Source: Bradyrhizobium yuanmingense (GTDB lineage Bacteria; Pseudomonadota; Alphaproteobacteria; Rhizobiales; Xanthobacteraceae). From it: a DNA stretch of 64,000 bases. Shown here piece after piece: positions 32,610-42,118 of the stretch. Numbering within the stretch: the stretch's first letter is position 1; the number at the start of each line of letters is the position of its first letter. The notes below the pieces were generated by a model, which did not search any database, was not told the origin of the DNA, and worked only from the letters and a program-made list of their open reading frames with translations. Location of the stretch: assembly GCF_029167105.1 (NCBI RefSeq), contig NZ_JARFML010000004.1:299601-363600 (forward strand), read 5' to 3'. A program made the position numbers and the translations under genes.

Positions 32610-34118
32610 ATGACGACTGTTTCCTCTGACTGCATTCCCGTCATCGTCGGCGTGGGCGAGATCGTCGACCGTCCGAAGGAGATCACTGAAGGGTTCGAAC
32701 CTCTCGACCTGCTCGAACAGGCGCTGCGGCGGGCTGAACAAGACGCCGGCGCAAAACTGCTGGGCGAGGTGCAATCGCTCGACATCGTCAATTTCCTGAG
32801 CTGGCGCTATCGCGATCCGGAGCAGCTTTTGGCTGAGCGCCTCGGCATCTCGCCCGCGCATTGCTATTACGGGCCGGTCGGCGGCGAGAGCCCGATCCGC
32901 TACATCCACGAGGCGGCCAAGCGCGTCGCGCGCGGCGAGTGCAGCGTGGCGGCGATCTGCGGCGCGGAGGCGCAATCGACCGCGACCAAGGCGGAGCGCG
33001 CCGGCATCAAGCTGCCGTGGACGCCGTTCGCTCATGACGTCGAGGAGCCGAAGCGCGGCGCGGCCTTCCAGAAGCCGCTGGCGGTGAAGCTCGGCGTGTT
33101 TCGACCTGTGACCGTTTATCCGTTCTATGAAGCGGCCTCCTCCGCGCATTGGGGGCAGACGCCGCGCGAGGCCATGGCGGAGTCAGGCACGCTGTGGTCG
33201 CGCTATTCGGAAGCCGCCGCGCAGAATCCAAACGCCTGGCTGAAGCGGCGTTATGCGCCGGAGGAGATCACGACGCCGACCGCGGATAACCGGCTGATCG
33301 CCTGGCCCTACAACAAGCTGATGGTGGCCAACCCCAGCGTCAACATGGGCGGTGCACTGCTGCTCACCAGTCTCGCCAAGGCACGCGCGGCCGGGATCGC
33401 CGAAGACAAACTGGTCTACCCGCTCGGCGGCGCCTCCGCGGAAGAGCCGCGTGACTATTTGATGCGCGACCAGTTTTACGAGAGCCACCCGCAGAACGCC
33501 GTGCTGAAAGCGGCGATGGACCTCGCCGGCGGCGACGGCAAGTCCTTCGACGCGATCGAGCTCTACAGTTGTTTCCCCTGCGTGCCCAAAATGGCGCGGC
33601 GGATGCTGGGCTTAGGTGCCGACGTGCAGCCGACCGTGACCGGCGGCCTCACCTTCTTCGGCGCGCCGCTCAACACCTACATGACGCATGCGGCCTGCGC
33701 GATGGTGCGCCGTTTGCGCGACGGCGCCAGGCTCGGCCTGCTCTACGGCCAGGGCGGCTTCGTCACCAAGCACCACGCGCTGGTGGTGTCGAAGACGCCG
33801 CCGCGCGAGGCGCTGGTGCAGGAAACGAGCGTGCAGGCCGATGCGGACCGCAACAAGCGCGCGGTGCCGGAGTTCGTCGCGGAGACCACGGGCAAGGGCA
33901 AGGTCGAGAGCTTCACCGTGCTTTACGGCCGCGGCGGCGATATCGAGCATGGCGTCGTGATGCTGCGGACAGAGGACGATCGCCGTTCGCTGGCGCGGAT
34001 CCCGGCGAGCGACGGCGCGACGCTGGCGCATCTGCTCGACATGGACCGCACCCCGGTCGGCTCGCTCGGCGAGATCGCTATGGCAGAAGATGGCGTGCCC
34101 GAGTGGCGGGTGGCCTAG
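32610..34118 (+). CDS. Thiolase-like protein type 1 (acetyl-CoA acetyltransferase family)
   Basis: A 502-residue thiolase-superfamily protein, longer than the usual 390. The N-terminal half has VIVGVGEIVDRPKE and a pyrimidine-like hydrophobic core, the centre MTHAACAMVRRLRDGA and GLLYGQGGFVTKHHALV form the C-terminal loop of the thiolase fold, and the last 100 residues (from about LVQETSVQAD) resemble the extra C-terminal domain of thiolase-like protein type 1 (TLP1). TLP1 members have weak or altered thiolase activity. It could cleave the final 3-oxoacyl-CoA of this catabolic block. The ATG at 32610 is used; a repeat separates it from the NMO gene. Confidence 0.83.
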   Translation: MTTVSSDCIPVIVGVGEIVDRPKEITEGFEPLDLLEQALRRAEQDAGAKLLGEVQSLDIVNFLSWRYRDPEQLLAERLGISPAHCYYGPVGGESPIRYIHEAAKRVARGECSVAAICGAEAQSTATKAERAGIKLPWTPFAHDVEEPKRGAAFQKPLAVKLGVFRPVTVYPFYEAASSAHWGQTPREAMAESGTLWSRYSEAAAQNPNAWLKRRYAPEEITTPTADNRLIAWPYNKLMVANPSVNMGGALLLTSLAKARAAGIAEDKLVYPLGGASAEEPRDYLMRDQFYESHPQNAVLKAAMDLAGGDGKSFDAIELYSCFPCVPKMARRMLGLGADVQPTVTGGLTFFGAPLNTYMTHAACAMVRRLRDGARLGLLYGQGGFVTKHHALVVSKTPPREALVQETSVQADADRNKRAVPEFVAETTGKGKVESFTVLYGRGGDIEHGVVMLRTEDDRRSLARIPASDGATLAHLLDMDRTPVGSLGEIAMAEDGVPEWRVA

Positions 34119-34154
34119 ATCATGATGAGATCAGGGTTTGATTGCTACATCGTA

Positions 34155-34190
34155 AGTGCACTCCCTCTCCCGTTTGCGGGAGAGGTTGCA
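34155..34190. repeat. Short hairpin, partial family F
   Basis: CTCCCTCTCCCGTTTGCGGGAGAGG folds into one stem. It lies between the convergent thiolase-like and chemoreceptor genes. Confidence 0.7.
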
Positions 34191-34247
34191 CCGAGCCCGT
34201 GGCAATCGATTCAACCTAAAGCCATTCCGCTCTAGCGATTGCGCACC

Positions 34248-35942
34248 TCAGGCGGCGCGAACCGAGTTCAGGAACTTGCCGACCTCGAGCTTGAGGCGGT
34301 TGGAATCGCGGGACAGCATCTGGGCCGCCGACAGCACCTGCGTGGACGCTGATCCCGTCTCCGAGGCGCCGCGCTGCACGTCGCCGACGTTGGACGAGAC
34401 CTGCTGGGTGCCCAGGGCGGCCTGCTGCACGTTGCGGGCGATCTCCTGGGTGGCTGCGCCCTGCTGCTGCACGGCCGCCGCGATGGCCGAGGCGATCTCC
34501 GACAGACGCGCGATGGTGCCGCTGATCTCGCCGATGGCGCTGACCGAATCCTGCGTCGCCGCCTGAATGCCGCCGACCTGCTGGCCGATCTCGCCGGTGG
34601 CCTTGGCCGTCTGCTCGGCGAGTGCCTTGACCTCGGAGGCTACCACCGCGAAGCCGCGGCCGGCTTCGCCAGCCCGCGCCGCCTCGATCGTGGCGTTGAG
34701 TGCCAGGAGGTTGGTCTGGCCGGCAATCGCATTGATGAGTTCGACGACGTCGCCGATCCGCGCCGCAGCCCGCGACAACTCGCTGACACGCTCGGTGGTG
34801 GCATGCGCCTGGCTGACCGCCTCGCTGGCGATCCGGGAGGAATCCTGCACCTGCCGCCCGATCTCGCGCACCGAGGACGACATCTCCTCGGCAGCCGAAG
34901 CCACCGAATGGACATTGCTGGAGGCGGCCTCCGAGCCGGACGCGACCACCGTGGCCAGCTCCTGGGCTCGGCCCGCAGTCGAGGACAGGGTCGAAGCCGA
35001 CGCCTCGAGTTCGGTCGCAGCCGAGGACACGGTCTCGACGATCTCCCCGATCGCGGCCTCGAAACCGTCGGCAAGCTTGGTCATGTCGGCCTTGCGCTGC
35101 GCCTCGGCGCGGCGCTGCACCGCCTGCACCTCGTCGCGGCTGAAACGGACGATGGTCTGCACGGTCTGAAGGTTGCGCAGCGCCTCGCCGATCTCGTCGT
35201 CGCGCTCGATCACGATGCGGTTGTCAAGCTTGTCCTGCACGAGGTTGACCAGCGTGTCGTTGAGCTGCCGCATCGGTCCCCGAATAGCACGCATGGTCGC
35301 AAGGCCCGCGAAGCCGGCGATGGCCGCACCGGCGACAGCCAGCAGCGACAGGATCAGGCTGGCCGAACCGCCGGTGGCGACCGCGCCACCGATGCCGAGC
35401 GCGAGCATGAACAGCGCCTGCAGCACCATCATCGTGACCAGGCGCGCCTTCAGCGTCCCGGTAAAGATGCTGAAGCGGTCGAGCCAAGAGCGGCGGCGGA
35501 TGATGCCGGCGTCGATGCGATAGCTGTGCGGCTTCTTCTCGCGGATGGCGGCATAGACCTCTTCGGCGAGCTTGCGCTGGTCGGCCGGCAGCTTGGTGCG
35601 GATCGACGTATAGCCCTTGACCTCGCCGTTCTCGCGGATCGGAGAAGCCGTCGCCAGCACCCAATAGAAGTCACCGTTCTTGCGGCGGTTCTTGACGGCG
35701 CCGAGCCAGGGCTTGCCGGCCTTCAGCGTGTCCCAGAGATTGTCGAACGCCTCCGGCGGCATGTCGGGGTGACGGACGATGTTGTGCGGCTGGCCCATCA
35801 GTTCCGCCGACGTGAAGCCGGCGGCCGCGAGGAAGTCCTCGTTGAAGTAGGTGAGCTTGCCCTTCAGATCGGTCCGCGAAACGATCAGCGTCTCGTCGCT
35901 GACGGGATATTCGACTGCGGTGACGGGGAGGTTCTTGCGCAT
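34248..35942 (-). CDS. Aer-like methyl-accepting chemotaxis protein with PAS domain
   Basis: A 564-residue receptor. Residues about 10-120 form a PAS domain, with [38 protein letters not shown] and [27 protein letters not shown], the Aer-type FAD-binding pattern. Two membrane segments follow (about 160-215), then a HAMP-like region and the MCP signalling domain with the hairpin tip around [20 protein letters not shown]. There is no periplasmic domain, so it would sense redox state from inside the cell. The ATG at 35942 is chosen over a TTG at 35954. The signalling half closely matches the neighbouring receptor gene. Confidence 0.93.
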   Translation of the reverse strand: MRKNLPVTAVEYPVSDETLIVSRTDLKGKLTYFNEDFLAAAGFTSAELMGQPHNIVRHPDMPPEAFDNLWDTLKAGKPWLGAVKNRRKNGDFYWVLATASPIRENGEVKGYTSIRTKLPADQRKLAEEVYAAIREKKPHSYRIDAGIIRRRSWLDRFSIFTGTLKARLVTMMVLQALFMLALGIGGAVATGGSASLILSLLAVAGAAIAGFAGLATMRAIRGPMRQLNDTLVNLVQDKLDNRIVIERDDEIGEALRNLQTVQTIVRFSRDEVQAVQRRAEAQRKADMTKLADGFEAAIGEIVETVSSAATELEASASTLSSTAGRAQELATVVASGSEAASSNVHSVASAAEEMSSSVREIGRQVQDSSRIASEAVSQAHATTERVSELSRAAARIGDVVELINAIAGQTNLLALNATIEAARAGEAGRGFAVVASEVKALAEQTAKATGEIGQQVGGIQAATQDSVSAIGEISGTIARLSEIASAIAAAVQQQGAATQEIARNVQQAALGTQQVSSNVGDVQRGASETGSASTQVLSAAQMLSRDSNRLKLEVGKFLNSVRAA

Positions 35943-36120
35943 CGTGGGCCCCAAATGAATTGATTATCGTTTTCCAATTCGGACGGCCGCTGTTGGAGTC
36001 GTCTTTACGCGATTCTCGTAAAACGACTTTAACTAACCGTGAAAACAGCACCTACGTAGGTTTACGGGTGCCCCCGATGATACTACCTGCAAGCGACATC
36101 AGGCTACCGGCGAAGAAATG

Positions 36121-36147
36121 AAGAGCGGCGCTTTCGGCGCCGCTCTT
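36121..36147 (-). terminator. Strong hairpin downstream of the second receptor gene
   Basis: AAGAGCGGCGC and GCGCCGCTCTT form a perfect 11-bp stem around the loop TTTCG, 24 bp beyond the stop of the receptor gene at 36172. On the minus strand it is followed by CATTTCTTC, a poor T-run. It is the clearest terminator-like stem in the window. Confidence 0.7.
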
Positions 36148-36171
36148 CGATTGATGGCTCGCCGCGAGGAT

Positions 36172-37863
36172 CTACGCGGCGCGCACGTTGGTCAGGAACT
36201 TGCTGACCTCACTCTTCAGCCGGCCGGAATCGTTCGACAGCATTTGCGCCGCCGACAGCACCTGCGAGGAGGCCGTGCCGGTCTCGGTCGCGCCGCGCTG
36301 CACGTCGGTGATGTTGGACGACACCTGTTGGGTGCCATGCGCCGCCTGCTGAACGTTGCGGGCGATCTCCTGCGTCGCGGCGCCCTGCTCTTCCACCGCA
36401 GCGGCGATGGCCGACGAGATCTCCGACAGGCGCTCGATGGTCGAGGAGATCTCCTTGATGGCGCCGACGGAGTCGTTGGTCGCCGCCTGGATGCCGGAGA
36501 TCTGCTGGCCGATCTCGCCGGTCGCCTTCGCGGTCTGCTCGGCGAGCGCCTTTACCTCGGAGGCGACGACGGCAAAACCGCGGCCGGCTTCGCCTGCGCG
36601 CGCCGCCTCGATGGTGGCGTTCAGCGCCAGCAGGTTGGTCTGGCCGGCGATGGTGTTGATCAGCTCGACGACGTCGCCGATGCGCGCAGCGGCCTTGGAA
36701 AGCTCGCTGACGCGATCGGTGGTGGCGCGCGCCTGGCCGACGGCATCGCCCGCCATCCGCGCCGATTCCTGCACCTGGCGGCTGATCTCGCCGACCGACG
36801 AGGCCATCTCCTCGGTCGCCGAGGCCACCGATTGCACGTTGGTGGAGGTTTCCTCCGAAGCGCCGGCCACCGTGGTCGCCAGCCGCTGCGAGCGGTCGGC
36901 GGTCGCAGTCAGGGTCGATGCGGAGGCCTCTAACTGGGTCGAGGCCGACGACACGGTCTGGACGATCTCGCCGATCATCGTTTCGAATTCGCGGGTGATG
37001 TTGTCGACGCGGCGGCCGCGCTCGATCTTGGCTTCGGCGTCGGCCGCGGCGGCTTCGTCGGCGGCCTTCTTGGCGATCAACGCCTCCTTGAAGATGTGGA
37101 GCACGTCGGCCATGGCGCCGATCTCGGTCTTCTCGCCGCGATGCGGGACTTCGGCGGAGAGGTCGCCTCGGCCCAGCGCCTGCATCGGCAGGGTGATCGA
37201 GTTGATGCCGCTAGAGACGTCGCGGACGAGATAGAAGCTGACGGCGATGCCGATGACGATGGCAGCGCCGAGAATGGCCGAGACCAGCATGAAGGTATAG
37301 GCGTAGCTGTCGGCGGCGTCCTGGGCCGCCTGTTCTCCGCCCTTGGTGTTGAGCTCGATGTCCTTGGTCAGGACCTCGTCTGCCTGAAGACCGAGCTTGT
37401 TGACGGTCTTCGTATTCAGCTCCCGGGCCTCGTGTGGGATCTTGCCGGCTTCCTTGCGCGAGAGCGCCATCACCTCTTCGGTGCCCCTCTTGTAATCGTC
37501 CCAGAGCTTTGCCCATTGGGTGTAGAGCGCCCGCTCCTCAGGCGAGGTGATCATCGGCTCGTAGCGGCTGCGGTATTTGGCAAGCGCCTCGAGCACCGTT
37601 ACGGCCGTCTTTTCGTTGGCGAGCTTCTCGTCCAGCGTGTCGGAAAGCATGTGCTGGCGGACCACGTTGCGATAGGTGATGACGCTCGCCCGAAGCTCGC
37701 CGAGCACCCGCACGCTGGGCATCCAATTCATCGTGATGTCGACCGTGTTGGCGTTCATCGACCGCATTTTCATGATGGCGAGCAGGCCCATGCCGGCCAT
37801 CGCGACGAGCAGGAACGCCACGACACTGATGATCTTGGCGCGGATGGAAATGTTGGCGAACAT
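36172..37863 (-). CDS. Methyl-accepting chemotaxis protein (4-helix-bundle sensor)
   Basis: A 563-residue classical receptor. An N-terminal membrane helix ([27 protein letters not shown]) is followed by a periplasmic four-helix-bundle MCP domain (about residues 35-190), a second helix ([23 protein letters not shown]), HAMP ([33 protein letters not shown]) and the signalling domain. The final 260 residues are nearly the same as those of the adjacent PAS receptor, including the tip and the end FLTNVRAA. The ligand is unknown. The gene starts at ATG 37863 and ends at the hairpin at 36121-36147. Confidence 0.94.
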   Translation of the reverse strand: MFANISIRAKIISVVAFLLVAMAGMGLLAIMKMRSMNANTVDITMNWMPSVRVLGELRASVITYRNVVRQHMLSDTLDEKLANEKTAVTVLEALAKYRSRYEPMITSPEERALYTQWAKLWDDYKRGTEEVMALSRKEAGKIPHEARELNTKTVNKLGLQADEVLTKDIELNTKGGEQAAQDAADSYAYTFMLVSAILGAAIVIGIAVSFYLVRDVSSGINSITLPMQALGRGDLSAEVPHRGEKTEIGAMADVLHIFKEALIAKKAADEAAAADAEAKIERGRRVDNITREFETMIGEIVQTVSSASTQLEASASTLTATADRSQRLATTVAGASEETSTNVQSVASATEEMASSVGEISRQVQESARMAGDAVGQARATTDRVSELSKAAARIGDVVELINTIAGQTNLLALNATIEAARAGEAGRGFAVVASEVKALAEQTAKATGEIGQQISGIQAATNDSVGAIKEISSTIERLSEISSAIAAAVEEQGAATQEIARNVQQAAHGTQQVSSNITDVQRGATETGTASSQVLSAAQMLSNDSGRLKSEVSKFLTNVRAA

Positions 37864-38031
37864 AATCGGATCTCGTTGTGCTGGCGCGGATGCGCGTCGA
37901 AGCTCTAAGAATCAACCAAAGAGGAGCTGCGGCGACATCTGAGCGCAGAGCACCTGCGCAAATGTTAACTGCGGCTCCGTACGAGTACCGAAGCCGAAAG
38001 AAATGAACGACGGACTAAGGAGGCTCTGCGC

Positions 38032-39306
38032 TCAGCGCATGAGCCTAAGCGCGTCGGAGAAGAAGTCCGGACCGCCAAAGTTTCCGGATTTCAAAGCGAG
38101 CAACATCTCGCCGGAGCTTGCACCGACCGCGCGCAGCACCGGGACTCCCGCCGCGATTTCTACTCCTACGAGAAATCCCGGAATCTTCAACCGATCGACC
38201 ACCGCGCCGGATGTCTCGCCACCGGCGACGATCAAGCGACGGACGCCGGCCTGCACCAGACCCTCGGCGATGCCGGCCATGGCCTGCTCGATGGCGTGGC
38301 CTGCGGCATCGCGGCCATGGCGTGCCTGCACGGCCGCAACGGCGTCCGGCGTCGCGCTCGAAGCGATCAGCACCGGACCTTCCGCAAGCCGCGGCCTCGC
38401 CCAGTCCAGCGCACGCTGCGCTTCAGCGGCGCCCGCGACGATCCGCTCCGGATCGAGATGAAGCACCGGCATGATGCGTTCGGCGCTGGCGATCTGCTGA
38501 AGCGTCGCCTGCGAGCAGCTGCCGGCAAGGCATGCCGCCAGGCCGCCGACGGCCGCGCCGGTTTCGCCGCTCGGTGCCGGCTTCACCTTGCCCGTCGACA
38601 CCAGCGCGCGCGCAAGCCCGAGGCCCATGCCGGACGCGCCGACCGACAGAAGACGTTCAGCGGCGACGAGACCGATGGTCTCGAGGTCGCGGTCGAACAC
38701 GGCGTCGATGATCGCAGCACCGATGCCCCTGGCGGCGAGCTCGGCCAGCCGTGCCCGCACGGCCTCCGCGCCGCGCGCGACGGTGGCGAGATCGACGAGG
38801 CCGATCTGCGTGCTGCTCTGTCGCGCCAGCACGCGCACCAGGTTGGAATCATGCATCGGGTTGAGCGGATGGTCCTTCAGCGGGCTCTCGTTGAGCGGCA
38901 CGGCGCCGACGAACAGATTGCCCTGATAGACGGTGCGCCCGGTCTCCGGAAAGGCGGGTGTCACCAGAACATTCGCCTCGCCGCAATCGGTGCGCAGCGC
39001 ATCCATGACCGGGCCGATATTGCCCGCGTCGGTGGAATCGAAGGTCGAGCAGATCTTGAACAGCACGTGGCCGGCGCCGCGGCCGCGCAGCCATTTGTCC
39101 GCGGCGCGCGAGCGCGACACGGCAAGGCCGGCCTCGATCGAGCGGCTCTTGAGCGACACCACGACGGCATCGACCTCGGGTAGCGCGAGATCGTCGGCAG
39201 GGATGCCGATGGTCTGGACGGTGCGCAGGCCTGCGCGCGTCAGCGTGTTGGCGAGATCGGAGGCGCCGGTGTAGTCGTCGGCGATGCAGCCTAACGCTGG
39301 GGTCAC
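38032..39306 (-). CDS. otnK: 3-oxo-tetronate kinase (four-carbon acid sugar kinase)
   Basis: A 424-residue kinase of the four-carbon acid sugar kinase family (formerly DUF1537). The N-terminal domain starts LGCIADDYTGASDLANTL, the family signature, with KICSTFDSTDAGNIGP further on. The C-terminal nucleotide domain has VAGGETSGAVVDRL near residue 360 and ends GNFGGPDFFSDALRLM. It phosphorylates 3-oxo-tetronate at position 4. The start is a GTG at 39306 that overlaps the OtnI stop by 4 bp (GTGA), so translation is coupled. It is the third gene of the LtnD-OtnI-OtnK operon. Confidence 0.92.
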   Translation of the reverse strand: MTPALGCIADDYTGASDLANTLTRAGLRTVQTIGIPADDLALPEVDAVVVSLKSRSIEAGLAVSRSRAADKWLRGRGAGHVLFKICSTFDSTDAGNIGPVMDALRTDCGEANVLVTPAFPETGRTVYQGNLFVGAVPLNESPLKDHPLNPMHDSNLVRVLARQSSTQIGLVDLATVARGAEAVRARLAELAARGIGAAIIDAVFDRDLETIGLVAAERLLSVGASGMGLGLARALVSTGKVKPAPSGETGAAVGGLAACLAGSCSQATLQQIASAERIMPVLHLDPERIVAGAAEAQRALDWARPRLAEGPVLIASSATPDAVAAVQARHGRDAAGHAIEQAMAGIAEGLVQAGVRRLIVAGGETSGAVVDRLKIPGFLVGVEIAAGVPVLRAVGASSGEMLLALKSGNFGGPDFFSDALRLMR

Positions 39307-40085
39307 GGCTTCACTCCCGCATAGGGCTTGAACCAGGCAAGCCCATCGGTGGTCTTGCCGCGCGGATTGTATTCGCAGCCGACGAAGCCGGCATAGCCGA
39401 GCCGGTCGAGCTCAGCGAACAGGAACGGATAGTTCAGCTCCTCGCCGTCGGGCTCGTTGCGCGAGGGAATGCTGGCGATCTGGACGTGGCCGATGATCGG
39501 CATCATCTCGCGCAGCCGCATGGTGACGTCGCCATGGATGATCTGGCAGTGATAGATGTCGAACTGGAGCTTCAGGTTCGCAAGCCTCAGCTCCTGGATC
39601 AGATCCCGCGCGAAGCCGAAATCGTTGAGGAAGTAGCCGGGCACGTTGCGGGCATTGATCGGCTCGATCACGATGTCGATGCCGTGCGGCGCAAAAAACT
39701 CGGCAGCCCATGCCACAGATTTGTAGAAGGCCTCGATCGCGACGCGCTCGCCGCGGTTGGCGATGCCGGCCATCAGGTGCAGGCGCTTGACGCCGGTCGC
39801 CTTGGCATAAGGCAGCGCTGTCTCCAGGCTCGCCTTGAGATCGGAGAAGCGTGATGGCAGAGCGGCAAAGCCCTTCTCGCCGGCGTTCCAGTCGCCCGGC
39901 GGCAGGTTGAACAGCGCCTGGGTCAGGCCGTTGCGCTTGAGCCGTTCGCCGACGGCCTCGGCGGGATGCTCGTACGGAAACAGAAATTCCACCGCGGTGA
40001 AGCCCGCTTGCGCGGCGGCATCGAAGCGGTCGAGGAACGGCACCTCGGTGAACATCATCGAGAGATTGGCGGCGAAACGGGGCAT
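39303..40085 (-). CDS. otnI: 2-oxo-tetronate isomerase (hydroxypyruvate isomerase family)
   Basis: A 260-residue TIM-barrel protein starting at the ATG at 40085, the normal length. MPRFAANLSMMFTEVPFLDRF and AVEFLFPYEHPAEAV are the family start; metal ligands are expected at the Glu of VIEPINARN, the region FDIYHCQII and GHVQIAS, and the Glu of FVGCEYNPRG at the end. It converts 2-oxo-tetronate to 3-oxo-tetronate. It is placed between the dehydrogenase gene (13 bp upstream) and OtnK (4-bp overlap), which fits the pathway order. Confidence 0.92.
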   Translation of the reverse strand: MPRFAANLSMMFTEVPFLDRFDAAAQAGFTAVEFLFPYEHPAEAVGERLKRNGLTQALFNLPPGDWNAGEKGFAALPSRFSDLKASLETALPYAKATGVKRLHLMAGIANRGERVAIEAFYKSVAWAAEFFAPHGIDIVIEPINARNVPGYFLNDFGFARDLIQELRLANLKLQFDIYHCQIIHGDVTMRLREMMPIIGHVQIASIPSRNEPDGEELNYPFLFAELDRLGYAGFVGCEYNPRGKTTDGLAWFKPYAGVKP

Positions 40086-40098
40086 TGGAGATCCTCTG

Positions 40099-41016
40099 TT
40101 ACTTGTCGCCGGGCAGCTTGACGCCGGTGACCTGCGCATACATGCGCGCGACCGATGCGTCATCGTCGCGGCCCATGCCGGCGGCCGATGTCATCAGGAA
40201 CATCTGGAGCGCGGCGGCGGAGACCGGCACGGGGAATCGGGCGCTGCGCGCCATGTCCTGGATGATGCCGAGGTCCTTGACGAAAATCTCCACCGCGCTT
40301 CGCGGCGTGTAGTCGCCGTCGAGCACGTGCGGCATGCGGTTCTCGAACATCCAGGAATTGCCGGCCGAGGCCGTGATCACCTCGTAGACCTTGCGGATGT
40401 CGAGGCCCTGCTTGGCTGCGAACGCCATGGCTTCGCTGGCGGCGGCGATATGAACGCCGGCGAGCAGCTGATTGATCATCTTGAACGCAGCGCCCTGCCC
40501 GGCGGCATCGCCGAGCTCGTAGAGCTTTGCGGCCATGGCATCGAGCGCCGGCCGCGCCTTGGCAAAAGCGGCCGAGCTGCCTGAGGCAAGAATCGTCAAT
40601 TCGCCTTGCGCGGCGCGCTGCGCCCCGCCGGAGATCGGCGCATCCAGATAGTGCCGGCCGGTCGCCTCCAGCTGCTTGGCAAGACGGCGCGCCACGTCGG
40701 GATCCATCGTCGCCGAGGAGACGAACACGCTGTCCTTCGGCATGGTCTCGGCGGCGCCATCCTTGCCGAACAGGATGGTTTCGGTCTGCGCCGCATTGAC
40801 CACCACGCTGACGACGATGCCAGCGTCCTTGGCCGCTTCGGCCGGCGTCTTGGCCCCCGCGCCGCCGTCCTTCACGAAACGCGCGACGGCATCCGCCGAG
40901 ACGTCGCAGCCGGTCACGGCATGGCCGGCGCGCTTGAGCGAGGTCGCCATGCCAAAGCCCATCGAGCCGAGCCCGACAACGGCGATACGCTGACTTTGTG
41001 ACGTGGAGGCGGACAT
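40099..41016 (-). CDS. ltnD: L-threonate (tetronate) dehydrogenase, beta-hydroxyacid dehydrogenase family
   Basis: A 305-residue NAD-dependent dehydrogenase. RIAVVGLGSMGFGMA (about residues 10-24) is the GxGxxG cofactor motif, DAPISGGAQRAAQGELTILASG the substrate-binding loop, and GQGAAFKMINQLLAGVHIAA the catalytic Lys helix. It oxidises a C4 aldonic acid to 2-oxo-tetronate. LtnD acts on L-threonate and DenD on D-erythronate; the sequence alone does not separate them. The ATG at 41016 gives the typical N-terminus; a longer frame upstream is antisense to otnC. It starts the operon and is divergent from otnC. Confidence 0.88.
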   Translation of the reverse strand: MSASTSQSQRIAVVGLGSMGFGMATSLKRAGHAVTGCDVSADAVARFVKDGGAGAKTPAEAAKDAGIVVSVVVNAAQTETILFGKDGAAETMPKDSVFVSSATMDPDVARRLAKQLEATGRHYLDAPISGGAQRAAQGELTILASGSSAAFAKARPALDAMAAKLYELGDAAGQGAAFKMINQLLAGVHIAAASEAMAFAAKQGLDIRKVYEVITASAGNSWMFENRMPHVLDGDYTPRSAVEIFVKDLGIIQDMARSARFPVPVSAAALQMFLMTSAAGMGRDDDASVARMYAQVTGVKLPGDK

Positions 41017-41047
41017 ATGCAACTGACCCTTGCGAACGTTTCCCAAT

Positions 41048-41103
41048 AGCTGCCCTTTGCGGCAGCTTGGCAACCGAATAACACGGCTTGGCCGCGCTGC
41101 CAA
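41048..41103. promoter_or_regulatory. Inverted repeats in the ltnD-otnC divergent promoter
   Basis: AGCTGCC (41048-41054) and GGCAGCT (41061-41067) form a perfect 7-bp inverted repeat with loop CTTTGC. TTGGCA (41067-41072) and TGCCAA (41098-41103) form a second, wider pair. Both lie in the 105-bp gap and could serve a regulator encoded elsewhere. Confidence 0.42.
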
Positions 41104-41121
41104 AGCGTGAGACAAGCAAGC

Positions 41122-42018
41122 ATGACGGCCATGAGCAATGAAACACGGCTGCGCGAGGACATCTGCCGCTTCGGACGATCCCTGTTCGAGCGCGGGCTGA
41201 CGCCGGGCTCCTCCGGCAATATCAGCGTCAAGCTGGACGATGGCGGCTGGCTGGTGACCCCGACCAATGCCTCGCTCGGCTTCCTCGACCCGGCGAAGCT
41301 GTCGCGGCTGGATAGCCGGGGCCGGCTGGTTTCGGGCGATGCTCCGACTAAAGAAGTTCCGCTGCACACGGCGCTTTACGATACGCGCGGAAGCGCGCGG
41401 GCCATCGTGCACCTGCACTCCACCCATTCGGTGGCGCTGTCGATGCTGCCCGAGATCGATCCGCGCGCCGCGCTGCCGCCGATGACGGCCTATTATCTGA
41501 TGAAATGCGGCGCCACCGCGCTCGTGCCCTATTACCGTCCCGGCGATCCCGCGGTCGCGGATGCGATCAAGGGACTGGCCGGGAAATATTCATCCGTGCT
41601 GCTCGCCAATCACGGCCCGGTCGTCGCCGGCGACACGCTGGAGGCGGCGGTGTTCGCAACAGAAGAGCTGGAGGAGACGGCGAAGCTGTATCTGCTGCTG
41701 CGCGGGATGAATCCGCGGTACTTGTCAGCGGAGCAGGTGATGGACCTGGTGAAGGTATTCGGGGTGACGCTGCCGGAGCATGGGCACGCACATGCACCAC
41801 CCACAACAGAACGCCCCACCGACGCGGAGGTCGAAGCCGCGGCCCGTGTGCTTGATAAGGCCGGACGTCATCATCATTGGTGGCCGAAGTCCATCAAATC
41901 CTACGACCAGATGGCCAAGACTGACCCGATCGGGAAGGATGAATTTGAAGCGATCGTCGAGCGCATGTTGATAGCCGCATCAGAGGCAAAACGAGATGCG
42001 GACGACAATACTAGTTAG
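41122..42018 (+). CDS. otnC: 3-oxo-tetronate 4-phosphate decarboxylase (class II aldolase fold) with C-terminal extension
   Basis: A 298-residue class II aldolase-fold protein. GLTPGSSGNISVK (about residues 30-42) is the substrate-phosphate loop, EVPLHTALYDTRG gives the catalytic Glu, VHLHSTHSVALS the zinc histidines, and LLANHGPVVAG the third metal His. It decarboxylates 3-oxo-tetronate 4-phosphate to dihydroxyacetone phosphate. Usual OtnC is about 210 residues; this one has about 80 extra C-terminal residues, beginning near DAEVEAAARVLDKAG and including HHHWWPKS, encoded at lower GC. The extension may be a fused module of foreign origin. Start ATG 41122; ATG 41131 is possible. Confidence 0.9.
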   Translation: MTAMSNETRLREDICRFGRSLFERGLTPGSSGNISVKLDDGGWLVTPTNASLGFLDPAKLSRLDSRGRLVSGDAPTKEVPLHTALYDTRGSARAIVHLHSTHSVALSMLPEIDPRAALPPMTAYYLMKCGATALVPYYRPGDPAVADAIKGLAGKYSSVLLANHGPVVAGDTLEAAVFATEELEETAKLYLLLRGMNPRYLSAEQVMDLVKVFGVTLPEHGHAHAPPTTERPTDAEVEAAARVLDKAGRHHHWWPKSIKSYDQMAKTDPIGKDEFEAIVERMLIAASEAKRDADDNTS

Positions 42019-42023
42019 AGTAT

Positions 42024-42110
42024 CGTAGCCCGGATGGAGCGAAGCGTAATCCGGGACTTTTAGCGCGGCGGGCTAGACCCCGGATTTCGCTGTGCTCCAT
42101 CCGGGCTACG
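42024..42110. repeat. Inverted-repeat element, family D
   Basis: CGTAGCCCGGATGGAGCGAAGCG pairs with CGCTGTGCTCCATCCGGGCTACG, with GGCGGGCTAGACCCCGG in the middle. It separates the convergent otnC and livF genes. Confidence 0.88.
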
Positions 42111-42118
42111 AACCTGCG

